Origin: Streptomyces sp. XY006
Lineage (GTDB): Bacteria; Actinomycetota; Actinomycetes; Streptomycetales; Streptomycetaceae
Direction of reading: 5' to 3'
Length of the DNA stretch: 64,000 nucleotides
NCBI RefSeq assembly: GCF_002237655.1
Contig: NZ_NOKT01000009.1
Span: 1 to 64,000, forward strand
Both the position numbers and the translations under genes were made by a program. Each line of letters opens with the position of its first letter. Within the stretch, counting starts at the first letter, position 1. The notes under the pieces were generated by a model. The model had not been told where the DNA came from, ran no database searches, and worked only from the letters and a program-made list of their open reading frames with translations. Positions 46,864-55,661 of the stretch are shown here, in pieces.

Positions 46864-47831
46864 GCGGCGCTCCTCAGCGCGAGCAGGTCCGAGATGGCGT
46901 GCACGGTGCGCAGGGTGGGCACCTCCACGCCGGTGATCTCCGCCAGCTCGACGACCGCCGCGAGCAGCACGTCGAGTTCGAGCGGCTTGCCACGCTCCAG
47001 GTCCTGGAGCGTGGAGGTGCGGTGGTCGCCGACCCGCTCGGCGCCCGCCAGCCGGCGCTCGATGGAGACCCCGACCTCGCAGCCCAGGGCCTCGGCGACC
47101 GCCAGCGTCTCGGTCATCATGATCTCGATGACCCGGCGGGTGCCGCCGTGCAGGCACATCTGCCGCATGGTCGCGCGGGCCAGCGCGCTGATCGGGTTGA
47201 AGGAGATGTTGCCGAGCAGCTTGAGCCAGATGTCGTTGCGCAGGTCCGGCTCGACCGGGCACTTCAGTCCGCCCTCCCGCATGGCCTCGCCGAAGTCCAG
47301 ACAGCGCGCCGAGCGGCTGCGGTCGGGCTCGCCGACGGAGAACCGGGTGCCTTCCAGGTGCCGTACGATTCCCGGGCCTTCGAGCTCGGTCGCCGCGTAG
47401 ACCACGCAGCCGACGGCCCGTTCGGGCGCGAGCACCGCACTGACCGCGCCGTCCGGGTCCACGCTCTCGATCCGGTGGCCGTCCCAGGGGCCGCCGTGCC
47501 GGTGGAAGTACCACCAGGGGATGCCGTTCTGGGCCGCCACGACGGCCGTGGTGTCGTGCAGCAGCGGCGCGATCAGCGGCCCGCACGCCGCGTACGCGTT
47601 GGCCTTCAGGCCCAGGAAGACGTAGTCGACCGGGCCGACTTCGGCCGGGTCGTCGGTCGCGTGCGGGTGCGCGGTGAAGTCGCCGCGCGGGCTGCGCACC
47701 CGGACTCCGTGCCGCCTCATGGCCGCCAGGTGCGGTCCACGGGCGATGAGATGCACCTCGGCACCCGCGCGGTGGAGCGCGGCGCCGACGTAGGCGCCGA
47801 TGGCACCGGCGCCGAGAACTGCGACTTTCAT
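46860..47831 (-). CDS. 2-dehydropantoate 2-reductase family protein, first gene of the fdh operon
   Basis: The protein has 323 residues with an ATG start and GGAG upstream. MKVAVLGAGAIGAYVGAAL is the NADP Rossmann motif; FLGLKAN, AQNGIPWWYF, KLLGNISFNPISALARATM with the catalytic Lys, and a late GKPLELDVLLAAVVELA match the ketopantoate reductase/ApbA fold. Its position, coupled to formate dehydrogenase, suggests it reduces another 2-keto acid rather than making pantoate. Its true substrate cannot be read from sequence. Confidence 0.88.
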   Translation of the reverse strand: MKVAVLGAGAIGAYVGAALHRAGAEVHLIARGPHLAAMRRHGVRVRSPRGDFTAHPHATDDPAEVGPVDYVFLGLKANAYAACGPLIAPLLHDTTAVVAAQNGIPWWYFHRHGGPWDGHRIESVDPDGAVSAVLAPERAVGCVVYAATELEGPGIVRHLEGTRFSVGEPDRSRSARCLDFGEAMREGGLKCPVEPDLRNDIWLKLLGNISFNPISALARATMRQMCLHGGTRRVIEIMMTETLAVAEALGCEVGVSIERRLAGAERVGDHRTSTLQDLERGKPLELDVLLAAVVELAEITGVEVPTLRTVHAISDLLALRSAA

Positions 47832-47893
47832 AACGAGGGAGCTCCGTTCGGTCGAGGGTACCGAGGAACTGCCGAGACTCTGTCGACGAAATA

Positions 47894-47906
47894 TTGTCTA
47901 CAGTAT
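47894..47906. promoter_or_regulatory. candidate GntR site TTGTCTACAGTAT upstream of the fdh operon and OFA transporter
   Basis: The site lies in the divergent 196-base interval. Its complement contains ACTGTAGAC, a 9-base string that recurs in the promoter of the GntR gene at 50626-50634. TGTCTACA has the imperfect T-G-T-N-T-A-C-A shape common for GntR-family operators. Confidence 0.5.
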
Positions 47907-48027
47907 GGAGGTTGGGGCGGCAAGGGTCCGCGCAGCGACCGTTCGGCGCATGCTGGATACCGCTCACCGCATACGGTCGACGCACCGCCTTCTCAACCGC
48001 CCCACGGATCCCTACCGTCCGGGGTTC

Positions 48028-49359
48028 ATGAGTCCCCCCGTCGCGCCCGTGGGCTGGAGCCGCTGGCTCGTCCCGCCCGCCGCGCTCTCCGTACATCTCT
48101 CCATCGGCCAGGCCTACGCCTGGAGCGTGTTCAAACCGCCCCTGGAGTCCGCCCTCGGGCTCAGCGGCACCCAGAGCGCGCTGCCCTTCCAGCTGGGCAT
48201 CGTCATGCTGGGCCTGTCGGCCGCGTTCGGCGGCACGCTCGTGGAGCGCAACGGCCCCCGCTGGGCGATGACCGTCGCCCTGGTCTGCTTCTCGTCCGGA
48301 TTCCTGCTCTCCGCGCTGGGCGCGTCCCTGGAGCAGTACTGGCTGATCGTCCTCGGCTACGGCTTCGTCGGCGGCATCGGCCTCGGCATCGGCTACATCT
48401 CCCCGGTCTCCACCCTCATCAAGTGGTTCCCGGACCGGCCCGGCATGGCCACCGGCATCGCCATCATGGGCTTCGGCGGCGGCGCGCTCATCGCCTCGCC
48501 CTGGAGCGCCCAGATGCTGGAGTCCTTCGGGTCCGACAGCTCCGGCATCGCGCTGGCCTTCCTGGTGCACGGGCTGTCGTACGCGGTCTTCATGCTGCTG
48601 GGCGTGCTGCTGGTCCGGGTGCCGCGTGAGCGGCAGCAGACGGCGAGCGGGCCCGGTCTCTCCACCGGCCCGCAGGTCTCGGCGAACCAGGCCATCCGCA
48701 CTCCCCAGTTCTGGTTCCTGTGGATCGTGCTCTGCATGAACGTCACCGCCGGCATCGGCATCCTGGAGAAGGCCGCGCCGATGATCACCGACTTCTTCGC
48801 GGACACCTCCACACCGGTGTCGGTGACGGCCGCCGCCGGTTTCGTCGCGCTGCTGTCGGCGGCGAACATGGCCGGGCGCATCGGCTGGTCGTCGACCTCC
48901 GACCTCATCGGCCGCAAGAACATCTACCGCCTCTACCTCGGCGTCGGCGCGCTGATGTACACACTCCTCGCCCTGTTCGGCGACTCCTCCAAGCCCCTGT
49001 TCGTCCTGTGCGCGCTCGTCATCCTCTCCTTCTACGGCGGCGGCTTCGCGACGATCCCGGCGTATCTGAAGGACCTCTTCGGCACCTACCAGGTCGGGGC
49101 CATCCACGGGCGGCTGCTCACCGCCTGGTCCACGGCCGGGGTGCTCGGGCCGCTCATCGTGAACTGGATCGCCGACCGGCAGGAGGCGGCGGGCCGGCAC
49201 GGCGCGTCCCTGTACGGCCTGTCGTTCGTCATCATGATCGGCCTGCTCGTCGTCGGCTTCGTCGCCAACGAACTCGTCCGCCCCGTCGCCGACCGTCACC
49301 ACGTGCCCGCCCCGAGGGAGGCCGCTCATGCCGAGCGACAGCAGTCAGAGTCCGCCTAG
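48028..49359 (+). CDS. OFA-family MFS transporter (oxalate/formate antiporter type)
   Basis: The protein has 443 residues. The ATG at 48028 giving MSPPVAPVGWSRWLVPPAAL is chosen by family pattern; longer frames run through the putative operator. Twelve helices are evident, with SIGQAYAWSVFKPPLE and GLGIGYISPVSTLIKWFPDRPGMATGIAIMGFGGGALI, the signature of OxlT-like oxalate:formate exchangers. Divergence from a formate dehydrogenase operon makes an oxalate or formate substrate likely, though OFA members also carry other small carboxylates. Its end overlaps the small-subunit gene by 32 bases. Confidence 0.9.
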   Translation: MSPPVAPVGWSRWLVPPAALSVHLSIGQAYAWSVFKPPLESALGLSGTQSALPFQLGIVMLGLSAAFGGTLVERNGPRWAMTVALVCFSSGFLLSALGASLEQYWLIVLGYGFVGGIGLGIGYISPVSTLIKWFPDRPGMATGIAIMGFGGGALIASPWSAQMLESFGSDSSGIALAFLVHGLSYAVFMLLGVLLVRVPRERQQTASGPGLSTGPQVSANQAIRTPQFWFLWIVLCMNVTAGIGILEKAAPMITDFFADTSTPVSVTAAAGFVALLSAANMAGRIGWSSTSDLIGRKNIYRLYLGVGALMYTLLALFGDSSKPLFVLCALVILSFYGGGFATIPAYLKDLFGTYQVGAIHGRLLTAWSTAGVLGPLIVNWIADRQEAAGRHGASLYGLSFVIMIGLLVVGFVANELVRPVADRHHVPAPREAAHAERQQSESA

Positions 49360-49468
49360 CCCCGACCGGCGGTGGCTGATCGCCCTGGCCTGGGTGTGGG
49401 TGGGCGTCCCGCTCGCCTACGGGCTGTACGAGCTGGTCCGCAAGGCGACGCAGCTGTTCACCGGGTAG
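49328..49468 (+). CDS. MFS transporter small subunit (46 residues)
   Basis: ATG at 49328 begins MPSDSSQSPPSPDRRWLIAL and ends ELVRKATQLFTG. There is one membrane helix (LIALAWVWVGVPLAYGLYELV) flanked by basic residues. The gene starts inside the last 32 bases of the transporter gene in another frame, so it is translationally linked. Tiny proteins of this kind follow OFA-type transporters in actinobacteria and are annotated as their small subunit. The role in transport is not established as far as I know. Confidence 0.85.
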   Translation: MPSDSSQSPPSPDRRWLIALAWVWVGVPLAYGLYELVRKATQLFTG

Positions 49469-49617
49469 CCGTTCGACAGGTGTCCGGGCGTCCGGGCTCC
49501 TGACGGAAGCCGACAACCAGGGCGCCTGTTTCCTGTCGCCTCGCCTGCCGTCGTACCCGTGAGTCACTGATCAGACTGGTGGATCCGCTGCCCAAGGAGA
49601 CGAGGGGGACCCACCCA

Positions 49618-50556
49618 ATGAACGGCTCGCGCATCGCCGCCGTCGGCCACTACCAGCCCGCCAAGGTGCTCACCAACGAGGACCTGGCGGGCCTGGTGGA
49701 CACCACTGACGAGTGGATCAGGAGCCGGGTGGGCATCCGCACCCGCCACATCGCGGGCCCGGACGAGCCGGTCGACGAACTGGGCGCGCACGCCGCCGCC
49801 AAGGCCCTCGCGGCGGCCGGACTGGCCCCGGCCGACATCGACCTGGTGCTGGTCGCCACCTCCACCGCCGTCGACCGCTCGCCCAACATGGCCGCCCGGG
49901 TCGCCGCCCGGCTCGGCGTCCCGCAGGCCGCCACCATGGACCTCAACGTGGTCTGCGCCGGCTTCACCCACGCCCTGGCCACCGCCGACCACGCCGTGCG
50001 CGCGGGGGGCGCGACCCGGGCCCTGGTCGTCGGCGCCGACAAGATGTCCGAGGTGACCGACTGGAGCGACCGCACCACCTGCGTGCTCGTCGGGGACGGG
50101 GCCGGGGCCGCGGTGGTGGAGGCCGCGGACGAGCCGGCGATCGGGCCCGTGCTGTGGGGCTCGGTGCCCGAGATGGGCAACGCCGTACGCATCGAGGGCA
50201 CCCCGCCGCGCTTCGCGCAGGAGGGGCAGAGCGTCTACCGCTGGGCGACGACCCAGCTGCCGCCCATCGCGCGCCGGGCGTGCGAGCGGGCGGGCCTCCA
50301 GCCCGCGGACCTCGCGGCGGTCGTGCTGCACCAGGCGAACCTGCGCATCATCGAACCCCTCGCCGAGAAGATCGGCGCGGTGAACGCCGTCGTCGCCCGG
50401 GACGTCACCGAGTCCGGCAACACGTCGGCCGCGAGCATCCCGCTGGCCTTCTCCAAGCTCGTCGAGCGGGGCGAGATCGCCACGGGCGACCCGGTCCTGC
50501 TGTTCGGCTTCGGCGGCAACCTCTCCTACGCCGGGCAGGTCGTGCGCTGTCCCTGA
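49618..50556 (+). CDS. 3-oxoacyl-ACP synthase III family protein (FabH-like)
   Basis: The protein has 312 residues with GAGGGGGA before the ATG. The KAS III triad is present: Cys113 in NVVCAGFTHAL, His in LHQANLRI, Asn in SGNTSAASIP. DTTDEWIRSRVGIRTRHI near the N-terminus is characteristic of FabH-like starters. Such enzymes condense acyl-CoA with malonyl-ACP to begin chains, or form esters. It is not in a fatty acid or antibiotic cluster, so it is probably an accessory paralogue. A run of ten G residues (50572-50581) follows the gene. Confidence 0.9.
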   Translation: MNGSRIAAVGHYQPAKVLTNEDLAGLVDTTDEWIRSRVGIRTRHIAGPDEPVDELGAHAAAKALAAAGLAPADIDLVLVATSTAVDRSPNMAARVAARLGVPQAATMDLNVVCAGFTHALATADHAVRAGGATRALVVGADKMSEVTDWSDRTTCVLVGDGAGAAVVEAADEPAIGPVLWGSVPEMGNAVRIEGTPPRFAQEGQSVYRWATTQLPPIARRACERAGLQPADLAAVVLHQANLRIIEPLAEKIGAVNAVVARDVTESGNTSAASIPLAFSKLVERGEIATGDPVLLFGFGGNLSYAGQVVRCP

Positions 50557-50621
50557 ACCGCCGTCCGCGGCGGGGGGGGGGTGACGCGGTCAACTCCCCG
50601 GAGCCCTGGCACTTGTGCGCC

Positions 50622-50652
50622 GTAGACTGTAGACGAAAGACAATCGATACTG
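50622..50652. promoter_or_regulatory. GTAGAC direct repeats before the GntR gene
   Basis: GTAGAC occurs at 50622 and 50629, followed by GAAAGACAATCGATACT. ACTGTAGAC at 50626-50634 is the string shared with the fdh/OFA divergent promoter. It is probably the autoregulatory operator of the GntR protein. Confidence 0.5.
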
Positions 50653-50714
50653 ACTCTGCGGCGACACCGGCGTCGGCCGCGCCGTGCACGGCCCTGCCGA
50701 GGAGGGGGACCGCG

Positions 50715-51392
50715 ATGCTGTCGACAGGCCTGCCCCAAGGGGCGGTACCCAAGCTGGAACGCCCGGGTCCGCTGCGCGACCGTGTCTACGAGGCACTCCT
50801 CGAACTCATCACCACCCGAGCCCTGCAGCCTGGCCAGCACCTGGTCGAGAGCGAGCTCGCCGGGCATCTGGGCGTGTCCCGGCAGCCGGTGCGCGAGGCG
50901 CTGCAGCGGCTCAACACCGAGGGGTGGGTCGATCTGCGGCCCGCCCAGGGCGCGTTCGTGCACGAGCCGACCGAGGAGGAGGCCGACCAGCTCCTCACGG
51001 TCCGTACGCTCCTGGAGGCCGAGGCGGCCCGCCTCGCCGCGGCCAACGCCGACAGCGCAGGCATCGCCACCCTGGAAGCGCTGTGCGCGGAGGGCGAGAA
51101 GGCCGTGGAGACCGACGACGTGGACGGGGCCGTCGCCATGAACGCGCGCTTCCACGCCACGATCATGGAGCTGGCCGGCAACACGGTCCTCGCCGAACTC
51201 GCCGCCCAGGTCGACCGGCGTGTGCGCTGGTACTACACGCCGGTGGCCCGCCAGCGCGGCCACCAGTCCTGGATCGAGCACCGTGAGCTCATCGCCGCCG
51301 TCACCGCCCGCGACGAGCAGCGGGCGACCCAGCTGATGCGCGAACACACCGAGCACACCCGCCGTTCGTACCACGCGCGCGCCCGCTCCTAG
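50715..51392 (+). CDS. GntR-family regulator with FCD domain
   Basis: The protein has 225 residues with GGAGGGGG upstream of the ATG. The winged helix is LRDRVYEALLELITTRALQPGQHLVESELAGHLGVSRQPVREALQRLNTEGWV. The all-helical FCD effector domain follows with LLEAEAARLAAANA, NARFHATIMELAGNTVLAEL and HRELIAAVTARDEQRATQLMREHTEHT, whose His/Asp residues normally bind a metal and a carboxylate. A shared promoter motif makes it the best candidate regulator of the formate dehydrogenase and OFA genes. A 14-bp repeat array follows. Confidence 0.92.
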   Translation: MLSTGLPQGAVPKLERPGPLRDRVYEALLELITTRALQPGQHLVESELAGHLGVSRQPVREALQRLNTEGWVDLRPAQGAFVHEPTEEEADQLLTVRTLLEAEAARLAAANADSAGIATLEALCAEGEKAVETDDVDGAVAMNARFHATIMELAGNTVLAELAAQVDRRVRWYYTPVARQRGHQSWIEHRELIAAVTARDEQRATQLMREHTEHTRRSYHARARS

Positions 51393-51409
51393 GCGTCGGC
51401 CGGCCGGCG

Positions 51410-51507
51410 GCACGGCCTGATCCGCACGGCCTGATCGGCGCGGCCTGATCCGCCCTGCCTGATTTGCCTCGCCTGATCCGCACCGCCTGATCCGTACCGC
51501 CCGGGCC
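51410..51507. repeat. 14-bp tandem repeat, seven copies
   Basis: Units start every 14 bases from 51410, close to GCACGGCCTGATCC; copies 4 to 6 vary in the first half and copy 7 is degenerate. The array begins 17 bases after the GntR stop, in the 347-base gap 51393-51739. The rest of the gap holds a spaced inverted repeat and the ROK gene leader. Confidence 0.85.
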
Positions 51508-51602
51508 CCTGTGCGGCCCGGGCTTCGGCGTGCCCTTGCGCGGTGCGCGGGCCCGTCGTGACGCGCCCGCGAGGGAGGGCCCTGCCCGCGCCTTTGTCCT
51601 CT

Positions 51603-51648
51603 GAGTGGAAAAAGTAGGAGGCAATTCCTGCGCGACTTCTTCCCACTC
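51603..51648. promoter_or_regulatory. long inverted repeat before the ROK regulator
   Basis: GAGTGGAAAAAGT (51603-51615) and ACTTCTTCCCACTC (51635-51648) are complementary apart from one extra base and one mismatch. The region is AT-rich for this genome. It is a fitting operator for an autoregulating ROK repressor. Confidence 0.5.
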
Positions 51649-51739
51649 CCGGCAGCCACTGCTACGTTCCCTCCGAAAGCCCGCCACCGAGGTGGCGGAA
51701 AACCGGCGCGCACAGGCCGATCGAGGCGGGGAGGGGCTC

Positions 51740-52930
51740 GTGAGACGTATGACCGCACGACCCGGGAACGCCCACCAGGCCCGACTGCTCAAGCTGCTGC
51801 GCGACGGCGGCCCCAACTCCCGTGCCCAGCTGGGCGACCAGGTCGACCTCTCGCGGTCCAAGCTCGCCGTGGAGGTGGACCGGCTGCTGGAGACGGGGCT
51901 GGTCGTGGCCGACGGACTCGCCGCCTCGCGCGGCGGCCGCCGCTCCCACAACATCCGGCTCAACCCCGAACTCCGCTTCCTCGGCGTCGACATCGGCGCG
52001 ACCTCGGTCGACGTCGCCGTCACCAACGCCGAGCTGGAGACCCTCGGGCACATCAACCACCCGATGGACGTGCGCGAAGGCCCGGTCGCGGTCTTCGAGC
52101 AGGTCCTGGCCATGGCCGCGAAGCTGAGGGCCTCCGGGCTCGCGGAGGGGTTCGACGGCGCCGGCATCGGCGTCCCGGGCCCGGTCCGCTTCCCCGAGGG
52201 CATCCCGGTCGCACCGCCGATCATGCCCGGCTGGGACGGCTTCCCCGTACGGGAGGCGCTCAGCCAGGAACTGGGCTGCCCGGTCATGGTCGACAACGAC
52301 GTGAACCTGATGGCGATGGGGGAGCAGCACGCGGGCGTCGCCCGCACCGTGCCCGACTTCCTCTGCGTCAAGATCGGCACCGGCATCGGCTGCGGCATCG
52401 TCGTCGGCGGTGAGGTCTACCGCGGCACGACGGGCAGCGCCGGCGACATCGGGCACATCCAGGCCGTCCCCGACGGCCGCCCCTGCGCCTGCGGCAACCG
52501 GGGCTGCCTGGAGGCCCACTTCAGCGGGGCGGCCCTCGCCCGCGACGCCCTGGAGGCCGCCCAGCAGGGGCTCTCGGCCGAACTGGCGTCACGCCTGGAG
52601 ACCAACGGCGACCTGACAGCCGTCGACGTCGCCGCCGCGGCCGCCGCCGGAGACGCCACCGCCCTGGAGCTGATCCGCGAGGGCGGCAACCGCACCGGCC
52701 AGGTCATCGCCGGCCTGGTCAGCTTCTTCAACCCCGGCCTGGTGGTGATCGGCGGCGGGGTGACCGGCCTCGGCCACACGCTGCTCGCCGCCATCCGCAC
52801 CCAGGTCTACCGCCAGTCGCTCCCGCTCGCGACCGGCAACCTGCCCATCGTCCTGGGCGAGCTGGGACCCGCCGCCGGCGTCATCGGCGCGGCCCGGCTC
52901 ATCAGCGACCACCTGTTCTCCCCCGCCTGA
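51740..52930 (+). CDS. ROK-family transcriptional repressor (NagC/XylR type)
   Basis: The protein has 396 residues; the GTG at 51740 with GGGGAGGGG upstream is preferred over the ATG at 51749. A winged helix (HQARLLKLLRDGGPNSRAQLGDQVDLSRSKLAVEVDRLLETGLV) precedes a sugar-kinase-like domain with FLGVDIGATSVDVAV, IGVPGPV, GTGIGCGIV and the zinc motif C-A-C-G-N-R-G-C-L-E. It should sense a sugar and control the ABC importer operon that begins 180 bases downstream. Confidence 0.92.
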   Translation: MRRMTARPGNAHQARLLKLLRDGGPNSRAQLGDQVDLSRSKLAVEVDRLLETGLVVADGLAASRGGRRSHNIRLNPELRFLGVDIGATSVDVAVTNAELETLGHINHPMDVREGPVAVFEQVLAMAAKLRASGLAEGFDGAGIGVPGPVRFPEGIPVAPPIMPGWDGFPVREALSQELGCPVMVDNDVNLMAMGEQHAGVARTVPDFLCVKIGTGIGCGIVVGGEVYRGTTGSAGDIGHIQAVPDGRPCACGNRGCLEAHFSGAALARDALEAAQQGLSAELASRLETNGDLTAVDVAAAAAAGDATALELIREGGNRTGQVIAGLVSFFNPGLVVIGGGVTGLGHTLLAAIRTQVYRQSLPLATGNLPIVLGELGPAAGVIGAARLISDHLFSPA

Positions 52931-52932
52931 GC

Positions 52933-53022
52933 GCACTTCGGCACTTCGCAACTCAGCACTTGGCAACTCAGCACGTCGGCACTTCGCAACTCAGCACTTC
53001 AGCAGTTCAGCACGTCGGCACC
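52933..53022. repeat. 7-8-bp repeats (CACTTCG/CAACTCAG) between ROK and ABC genes
   Basis: About a dozen short units built from CACTTCGG, CACTTCG, CAACTCAG and CACGTCGG are concatenated 3 bases after the ROK stop. A CCCTGC-rich tract (about 53039-53085) follows and reaches the ABC operon leader. Confidence 0.75.
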
Positions 53023-53110
53023 ACGCTCCCGTCACCGAGCCCTGCTCCGCCCTGCCCTGCCTTGCTCTGCCCTGCCCTGAACCGGCCCGCACGTCCGCCA
53101 AGGGGACCTC

Positions 53111-54628
53111 ATGGCACCAGAACCACCGCTGCTCAGCATGTCCGGCATCACCAAGTCGTTCCCCGGAGTCCGGGCCCTCGACGGCGTCGACCTCGATGTC
53201 CTGGCCGGCGAGGTGCACTGCCTGCTCGGCCAGAACGGCGCCGGCAAGTCGACCCTCATCAAGGTCCTGGCCGGCGCCCACCAGCCCGACACCGGCACCA
53301 TCCGCTGGCGCGGCGAGGACGTCACCCTCCGCTCGCCGATCGCCGCCATGCGCCTCGGCATCGCGACCATCTACCAGGAACTCGACCTGGTGGAGCACCT
53401 GTCGGTCGCCGAGAACGTCCACCTCGGACACGAGCCGACCGCCGCCGGCTTCGTCGTCCGGGGCAAGGCGGCCAAGGCGTCGACGGCCGCCCTGCTCCAA
53501 CGGCTCGGCCACGCCGAGATCGACCCCGGCCGGCTGGTCGGGGAGCTCTCGGCCGCGCAGCAGCAGATCGTGTCCATGGCCCGGGCGCTCTCCCACGACG
53601 TGCGGCTCATCGTGATGGACGAGCCGTCCGCCGCCCTCGACCCGGACGAGGTCGACAACCTCTTCCGCATCGTCGGCGACCTGACCGCCGCCGGAGTCGC
53701 CGTCGTCTACATCTCCCACCGGCTGGAGGAGATCCGCCGCATCGGCGACCGGGTCACCGTCCTGAAGGACGGCCGGGCCGTGGCGAACGGGCTCCCCGCG
53801 AAGTCGACCCCGACCCGTGACGTCGTCGCCCTGATGACCGGCCGCAATGTCGAGTACGTCTTCCCGGACCGGCCGGTCTCGCCGCCGAGCGCGGAGCCCG
53901 TGCTCCGGGTCCAAGGGCTGTCGCGGCAAGGGGAGTTCGAGACGCTCGACCTCGACGTGCGGCCGGGCGAGATCGTCGGCCTCGCCGGGCTCGTCGGCTC
54001 GGGCCGCTCCGAGATCCTGGAGACCGTCTACGGCGCCCGCAAACCGACGACCGGTCAGGTGCTGGTCGATGGCAGGCCGTTGCGGCCGGGCAGCGTCCGC
54101 GCCGCCGTCCGGGCCGGGCTCGGACTCGCCCCCGAGGAACGCAAGGCGCAGGCCCTGCTGATGCTGGAGTCCGTCACCCGCAACGTCTCGGTCTCCTCCA
54201 TGTCCCGCTTCTCGCGCGGCGGCTGGATCGACCGGGGCGCCGAACTCGGCGCCGCCCGGGCCGCCACCCGTGAACTGTCGCTCAGGCCCGACAACCCGTC
54301 GGTGCCCGTGCGCACCCTGTCCGGCGGCAACCAGCAGAAGGCCGTCCTGGCCCGCTGGCTGCTGCGCGGCTGCAAGGTGCTGCTGCTCGACGAACCCACC
54401 CGGGGCGTCGACGTCGGCGCCCGCGCCGAGCTCTACGCGGTCATCCGCCGCCTCGCCGACGAGGGCCTCGCCGTGCTGCTGGTCTCCAGCGAGGTGCCCG
54501 AGGTGCTCGGCCTCGCCGACCGCGTCCTGGTGCTGCGCGAGGGCCGGGTCGTCCACACGGCACCCGCCCGCGAGCTCGACGAACACCGCGTACTCGACCT
54601 GGTCATGGAAGGAAGCCCGGCGTCATGA
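53111..54628 (+). CDS. sugar ABC transporter ATP-binding protein (RbsA/XylG-like, two ABC domains)
   Basis: The protein has 505 residues with AGGGGA upstream of the ATG. The first domain has Walker A GQNGAGKST and a signature loop ELSAAQQQIVSMARAL, then VMDEPSAALD. The second domain has a degenerate Walker A (GLVGSGRSE), with the signature TLSGGNQQKAVLARWL and LLDEPTRGVDVGA, as is usual for this subfamily. It powers import of a monosaccharide or polyol. The last bases overlap the permease start (ATGA). Confidence 0.93.
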   Translation: MAPEPPLLSMSGITKSFPGVRALDGVDLDVLAGEVHCLLGQNGAGKSTLIKVLAGAHQPDTGTIRWRGEDVTLRSPIAAMRLGIATIYQELDLVEHLSVAENVHLGHEPTAAGFVVRGKAAKASTAALLQRLGHAEIDPGRLVGELSAAQQQIVSMARALSHDVRLIVMDEPSAALDPDEVDNLFRIVGDLTAAGVAVVYISHRLEEIRRIGDRVTVLKDGRAVANGLPAKSTPTRDVVALMTGRNVEYVFPDRPVSPPSAEPVLRVQGLSRQGEFETLDLDVRPGEIVGLAGLVGSGRSEILETVYGARKPTTGQVLVDGRPLRPGSVRAAVRAGLGLAPEERKAQALLMLESVTRNVSVSSMSRFSRGGWIDRGAELGAARAATRELSLRPDNPSVPVRTLSGGNQQKAVLARWLLRGCKVLLLDEPTRGVDVGARAELYAVIRRLADEGLAVLLVSSEVPEVLGLADRVLVLREGRVVHTAPARELDEHRVLDLVMEGSPAS

Positions 54629-55644
54629 CGCAGCCCGTCTCCCCGCCGCTGGACAGCAGCACCGACAAGGTGCCCCAGGCCCGGCCTCCGGCCTGGCGCG
54701 GCCTGCTGTTCCGCGCCGACGTCCGCACCCTGTCCCTGCTCGGCGTGCTCGCCGTGCTGGTCCTCATCGGCGGCATCACCAAGCCCGACGAGTTCCTCGA
54801 CACCCGCAACCTGCAACTCGTCCTCACCCAGGCGTCCGTCATCGGCGTCGTCACCGTCGGCATGACCTTCGTCATCGTCTCGGGCGGCATCGACCTGTCG
54901 GTCGGCGCGATCGTCGCCCTCGCCTCCGTGTGGGCCACCACCGTCGCCACGCAGGAGTACGGCTTCGCCGGCATCCTCTTCACGGCGATCGTCGTCGGAG
55001 TCGGCTGCGGCCTGGTCAACGGGGTGCTCATCGCCTACGGCGCGATGGTGCCGTTCATCGCCACCCTCGCCATGCTCGCCTCCGCCCGCGGTCTCGCCCT
55101 GCAGATCACCGACGGCAAGACGCAGATCGTCACCGTCCCGTCCGTCCTCGACCTCGGCGAGCGCGACGCCTACGTCCTCGGCATCCCGCCGCTGGTCATG
55201 GTGTTCGCCGTCGTCACGGTCATCGGCTGGCTGGTGCTCAACCGCACCACCTTCGGCCGCCGCACCGTCGCCGTCGGCGGCAACCCGGAGGCCGCCCGGC
55301 TCGCCGGCATCGACGTGCGCCGCCAGCGGCTCTACCTCTACCTGCTGTCCGGACTGTGCTGCGGCATCGCCGCCTTCCTGCTGATCGTCCTGGCCGGCTC
55401 GGGCCAGAACACCAACGGCAACCTCTACGAACTCGACGCCATCGCCGCCGCCATCATCGGCGGCACCCTCCTCACCGGCGGCCGCGGCACCATCACCGGC
55501 TCCGTCCTCGGCGTCCTGATCTTCACCACGATCACCAACATCTTCGCCCTGAACAACCTGCAGAGCGACGTCCAGCAGATCGCCAAGGGCGCGATCATCG
55601 TCGCCGCCGTGCTGGTCCAGCGCCGTACCGCGAGCACGACCTGA
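54625..55644 (+). CDS. sugar ABC transporter permease (RbsC-like)
   Basis: The protein has 339 residues, coupled to the ATPase by a 4-base overlap. It has about eight to ten helices with the family motifs GMTFVIVSGGIDLSVGAIVAL, NGVLIAYGAMVPFIATLAML, TTFGRRTVAVGGNPEAARLAGI and LTGGRGTITGSVLGVL. It forms the membrane channel of the importer. The order ATPase, permease, binding protein fits the CUT2 class. Confidence 0.93.
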   Translation: MTQPVSPPLDSSTDKVPQARPPAWRGLLFRADVRTLSLLGVLAVLVLIGGITKPDEFLDTRNLQLVLTQASVIGVVTVGMTFVIVSGGIDLSVGAIVALASVWATTVATQEYGFAGILFTAIVVGVGCGLVNGVLIAYGAMVPFIATLAMLASARGLALQITDGKTQIVTVPSVLDLGERDAYVLGIPPLVMVFAVVTVIGWLVLNRTTFGRRTVAVGGNPEAARLAGIDVRRQRLYLYLLSGLCCGIAAFLLIVLAGSGQNTNGNLYELDAIAAAIIGGTLLTGGRGTITGSVLGVLIFTTITNIFALNNLQSDVQQIAKGAIIVAAVLVQRRTASTT

Positions 55645-55661
55645 GGAAAGGGTTCACCGCC

